In this document: positions 5,069 to 6,663 of the stretch, in pieces
Position numbering within the stretch: position 1 is the stretch's first letter
How the letters are laid out: each line of letters opens with the position of its first letter
Assembly (NCBI GenBank): GCA_001785175.1
Contig: MFSY01000039.1
Span: 1-6,663 of the forward strand
Reading direction: 5' to 3'
Source: Candidatus Muproteobacteria bacterium RIFCSPHIGHO2_01_FULL_65_16
GTDB taxonomy: Bacteria; Pseudomonadota; Gammaproteobacteria; Acidiferrobacterales; Sulfurifustaceae
DNA length: 6,663 nucleotides
Position numbers and translations under genes: made by a program
The notes under the pieces: model-generated
The model's database searches: none
Told to the model about the DNA's origin: nothing
Seen by the model: only the letters and a program-made list of their open reading frames with translations

Positions 5069-5892
5069 CAACCGCCACGCAAAACCGGAACGCGCTGGCG
5101 CTCTCCGTGCGCCGCATCCTGGCGCTGCTGCTGCGGCACCTGTATCTGCTGCGCAGCTCCGGCCCGCGCATCCTGGAGCTGATGTACTGGCCGACGGTGC
5201 AGATGATCTTGTGGGGGTTCATCACCGTGTTTCTGGTGAGTCACAGCTCCTGGGTGGCGCAGGCCTCGGGCGTGCTGCTCTCCGGGGTGCTGCTGTGGGA
5301 CGTGCTGTTCCGCAGCCAGCTCGGCGTGTCGCTCGTGTTCATGGAGGAGATGTGGTCGCGCAACCTGGGGCACCTGTTCGTGAGTCCCTTGCGCCCCATC
5401 GAGCTCATCTGGGCGCTGCTGGTGATGAGCCTGATCCGCACGCTCATCGGCGTCGGCGGCGCGGCGTTGATCGCCATCCCGCTGTTCGATTATTCCATTT
5501 TCAGTCTGGGCCTGCCGCTGCTGGCGTTCTTCACGAATCTGATCGTGATGGGCTGGGCCATCGGGCTGCTGGTCTCCGGGATCGTGCTGCGTTACGGCCT
5601 CGGCGCCGAGAGCATGGCGTGGGTCGCGATCTTCGCGGTCCAGCCCGTCAGCGGGGTGTATTATCCGATCGAGGTGCTGCCGAAGTGGCTGCAATACGTC
5701 GCGTACGCGCTGCCGTCGAGCCACGTGTTCGAGGGCATGCGCGCGGTGTTGTTCGAGCACACGTTCCGCATGGACCTGCTGGTCAACGCGCTCCTGCTGA
5801 ACGGCGTTTATCTCGCGGCCGGCATCGGCTCGTTTCTGGCGTTCTTCAACGGCGCCCGCACCCGCGGCCAGTTGCTGCACGTCGGCGAGTAG
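5065..5892 (+). CDS. ABC-2 type exporter, membrane permease
   Basis: This 275-residue integral membrane subunit partners the ATPase encoded immediately upstream. Hydrophobic segments fall at about 38-58, 66-90, 113-140, 147-174, 182-200 and 238-262, giving the six spans typical of ABC-2 permeases (NodJ/YadH-like). Between the second and third spans is EEMWSRNLGHLFVSPLRP, the conserved coupling region of this family. VSGVYYPIEVLPKWLQ (195-210) precedes the last loop, also a hallmark. ATG at 5065 overlaps the ATPase TGA, with GGAAGAG (5052-5058) six bases upstream as SD. The frame is open upstream to 4903 but that part lies inside the ATPase gene and is not homologous. A GC hairpin follows the stop. 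The exported substrate cannot be read from the sequence. Confidence 0.93.
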   Translation: MTTATQNRNALALSVRRILALLLRHLYLLRSSGPRILELMYWPTVQMILWGFITVFLVSHSSWVAQASGVLLSGVLLWDVLFRSQLGVSLVFMEEMWSRNLGHLFVSPLRPIELIWALLVMSLIRTLIGVGGAALIAIPLFDYSIFSLGLPLLAFFTNLIVMGWAIGLLVSGIVLRYGLGAESMAWVAIFAVQPVSGVYYPIEVLPKWLQYVAYALPSSHVFEGMRAVLFEHTFRMDLLVNALLLNGVYLAAGIGSFLAFFNGARTRGQLLHVGE

Positions 5893-5894
5893 TC

Positions 5895-5911
5895 CGGCGC
5901 CGGCGGCGCCG
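5895..5911 (+). terminator. GC hairpin after the permease gene, no T-tract
   Basis: CGGCGCC (5895-5901) pairs with GGCGCCG (5905-5911) over a three-base loop. It begins three bases after the permease TAG. No run of T follows; instead TATAAT comes immediately after. It could weaken transcription from the exporter operon before the next gene's own promoter, or simply be GC-rich sequence. Confidence 0.3.
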
Positions 5912-5912
5912 A

Positions 5913-5918
5913 TATAAT
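5913..5918 (+). promoter_or_regulatory. Consensus -10 element for the 74-residue gene
   Basis: TATAAT is a perfect sigma-70 -10 hexamer ending nine bases before the ATG at 5928. The best -35 at 17-base spacing is TAGTCC (5890-5895), a poor match. A transcript begun here would have a leader of only about one to three bases, as predicted for the exporter ATPase gene. Confidence 0.45.
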
Positions 5919-5927
5919 CCAGGCGTC

Positions 5928-6152
5928 ATGCCATATTTCGTTTTCCTCGTCCCGGCCGGCAAGGGCGTCACGCTGCTCAAGACCTGCGCCAAGTTCAGCG
6001 AGGCCAGGGATTTCTGCCGCGCCGAGCGGCGCGCCCGGGCGGCGGAGGCCGACGCCATCCGCATGGCCTTCGCCGCGACCGAACCCGAGGCGCGGCGGCT
6101 GCTGACCGACAAGCGCGCGCCGTCCTCGCCGCTGGAGGACTGGGAGGCGTAG
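5928..6152 (+). CDS. Small conserved-looking protein of unknown function (74 aa)
   Basis: I do not recognise a named family. The protein begins MPYFVFLVPAGKGVTLLKTC and has a charged middle with an Arg/Ala-rich helix (about 24-42), then IRMAFAATEPEARRLL (45-60) and ends SSPLEDWEA. There is no signal peptide or membrane segment, so it should be cytoplasmic. The alternation of a short beta-like start with two helices suggests a small folded domain rather than a random frame. A perfect TATAAT nine bases before ATG 5928 supports it being a gene. The frame is open far upstream only as a shadow of the permease gene. It follows the permease stop by 35 bp and ends 18 bp from the 3' end of the convergent tRNA-Val. 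I have an uncertain memory of similar small proteins in other gammaproteobacteria. Confidence 0.7.
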   Translation: MPYFVFLVPAGKGVTLLKTCAKFSEARDFCRAERRARAAEADAIRMAFAATEPEARRLLTDKRAPSSPLEDWEA

Positions 6153-6170
6153 CCGCGGGTGGGAAGGGGA

Positions 6171-6245
6171 TGGTGGGCGATGCAGGGTTCGAACCTGCGA
6201 CCCCTGCCGTGTGAAGGCAGTGCTCTACCACTGAGCTAATCGCCC
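6171..6245 (-). tRNA. tRNA-Val (anticodon CAC)
   Basis: On the minus strand the 75-base sequence folds as a full cloverleaf. The acceptor GGGCGAT pairs with ATCGCCC, the D-stem is GCTC/GAGC, the anticodon stem CTGCC/GGCAG encloses loop TTCACAC, and the T-stem GCAGG/CCTGC encloses TTCGAAC. The anticodon is CAC (6213-6211), which reads the Val codon GTG. Discriminator A and the CCA end (6173-6171) are encoded. It is transcribed divergently from gltX. In E. coli the valU tRNA operon also lies divergent to gltX, so this arrangement appears old. Confidence 0.97.
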
Positions 6246-6256
6246 GAGTCTGTCAA

Positions 6257-6285
6257 AGAATAAAGAAAAAAGCGCAAGGAGAAAA
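6257..6285 (-). promoter_or_regulatory. Weak candidate promoter of tRNA-Val
   Basis: On the minus strand TATTCT (6262-6257) is a -10-like hexamer placed 11 bases before the tRNA 5' end, with TTTTCT (6285-6280) at 17-base spacing as a poor -35. The match is weak and the GC-rich discriminator typical of stringently controlled tRNA promoters is not seen. Confidence 0.22.
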
Positions 6286-6292
6286 GAGGATA

Positions 6293-6302
6293 TTGCATGC
6301 AA
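6293..6302. promoter_or_regulatory. Perfect palindrome TTGCATGCAA between tRNA-Val and gltX
   Basis: A ten-base perfect dyad lies in the 129-bp divergent intergenic region, 47 bases from the tRNA 5' end and 72 bases from the gltX ATG. It could be a protein-binding site affecting either gene. No regulator is suggested by the sequence and a ten-base palindrome can occur by chance. Confidence 0.25.
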
Positions 6303-6321
6303 CGGCTCGTTCGAAGCCCAG

Positions 6322-6374
6322 TATAACACCCATTTCCCTTTTCTCTTTACCGTTTTCTCTTTACTCTACACCTC
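6322..6374 (+). promoter_or_regulatory. Candidate gltX -10 and pyrimidine-rich leader
   Basis: TATAAC (6322-6327) is a 5/6 match to the -10 hexamer; no good -35 lies upstream. The following leader is almost entirely pyrimidine and contains TTTTCTCTTTAC twice (6339-6350 and 6353-6364, period 14). No Shine-Dalgarno sequence precedes the gltX ATG, so initiation may rely on the U/C-rich leader, for instance through ribosomal protein S1 (inference). Confidence 0.35.
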
Positions 6375-6663
6375 ATGGCCATCCGCACCCGCTTCGCCCC
6401 CAGTCCCACCGGCTATCTCCACATCGGCGGGGCGCGCACCGCGCTGTTCTCCTGGCTCTACGCGCGCAAGCACGGCGGCGCCTTCATCCTGCGCATCGAG
6501 GACACCGACATCGAGCGCTCGACCGCGGAGTCGGTGAACGCGATCCTCGAGGGCATGACCTGGCTCGGGCTGGAATACGACGAGGGCCCGTTTTTCCAGA
6601 CCCACCGTTTCCCGCGCTATCAGGAGGTCATCCGGGGGATGCTGCAGGACGGCCGGGCCTATC
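6375..6663 (+). CDS. gltX: Glutamyl-tRNA synthetase, N-terminal part (cut by window end)
   Basis: The first 96 codons of a class I aminoacyl-tRNA synthetase that charges tRNA-Glu. [20 protein letters not shown] contains the HIGH-type ATP-binding signature (HIGG, 16-19) in the PSPTG context shared by GluRS and Gln[13 protein letters not shown] (40-50) is also conserved, and [10 protein letters not shown] (63-72) is typical of bacterial GluRS. The ATG at 6375 gives [13 protein letters not shown], the usual start. The gene continues beyond the window; a full GltX is about 470 residues. A truncated Glu-Q(tRNA-Asp) synthetase (GluQ) is an alternative, but the sequence around [10 protein letters not shown] and the position divergent to tRNA-Val favour GltX. 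Confidence 0.93.
   Translation, partial: MAIRTRFAPSPTGYLHIGGARTALFSWLYARKHGGAFILRIEDTDIERSTAESVNAILEGMTWLGLEYDEGPFFQTHRFPRYQEVIRGMLQDGRAY

Noticed and set aside
3881..5071. Minus-strand open frame of 396 codons
   Set aside because: Antisense to dnaQ and the ABC ATPase, both certain; composition is that of a shadow frame.
4975..5880. Minus-strand open frame rich in Gln, His and Arg
   Set aside because: Exact antisense of the permease gene; the odd composition results from reverse reading of hydrophobic codons.
6171..6245. tRNA-Val as an integration site for a mobile element
   Set aside because: No integrase gene and no duplicated tRNA 3' end seen in the window.
6251..6256. Perfect TTGACA on the minus strand just upstream of tRNA-Val
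   Set aside because: It is only five bases from the tRNA 5' end, so it cannot be the -35 for this tRNA, and no -10 follows within the tRNA.

Overview
The window looks like chromosomal DNA from a GC-rich gammaproteobacterium. The evidence is GC-rich coding sequence, a dnaQ exonuclease, an E. coli-like divergent pairing of a tRNA-Val with gltX, and an rnhA tail lying on the dnaQ side. I cannot name the genus; an order such as Chromatiales or Acidiferrobacterales would fit but is a guess.

Layout. (1) Positions 1-170 carry a cluster of short REP-like repeats built on a GAGTCTGACCCC core. They stop at a fragment encoding the last ~25 residues of RNase HI (rnhA, + strand, to 247). (2) Positions 273-3176 hold a compact minus-strand operon read right to left: a TlpA-like thioredoxin, a small DUF4266 lipoprotein, a DUF3570 outer-membrane-type protein and an ApbE FAD:protein FMN transferase. 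The genes overlap or nearly touch, and the first three have strong Shine-Dalgarno sequences. (3) Positions 3187-3460 are markedly AT-richer. They contain another repeat of the same type (3269-3293) and the C-terminal fragment of an HNH endonuclease ending three bases before dnaQ. (4) dnaQ (3464-4201) is followed by a two-gene ABC-2 exporter (4301-5892) and a 74-residue conserved-looking protein of unknown function (5928-6152). (5) A minus-strand tRNA-Val(CAC) (6171-6245) diverges from gltX (from 6375, cut by the window end).

Interpretation. rnhA and dnaQ are commonly neighbours in proteobacteria. Here an rnhA tail and an intact dnaQ are separated by about 3.2 kb holding a foreign-looking cassette, with related short repeats and a broken nuclease gene at its edges. 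I infer that repeat-associated mobile DNA broke rnhA and that the redox operon was placed between the two genes, or that the locus was rearranged around these repeats.

The operon is the most interesting biology. DUF4266, DUF3570, ApbE and thioredoxin genes recur together, but the function is not established to my knowledge. The DUF3570 protein contains D-A-M-T-G-A-S, which resembles the Asp-x-x-Ser/Thr-Gly-Ala-Ser/Thr site that ApbE enzymes modify with FMN. The DUF4266 lipoprotein ends in a glycine run with a Cys-x-Cys pair that a periplasmic thioredoxin could act on. Together they could form an envelope system with covalently flavinylated and thiol-active parts. This is inference. Two complications are that the ApbE shows no signal peptide and lacks the usual metal-site Asp.
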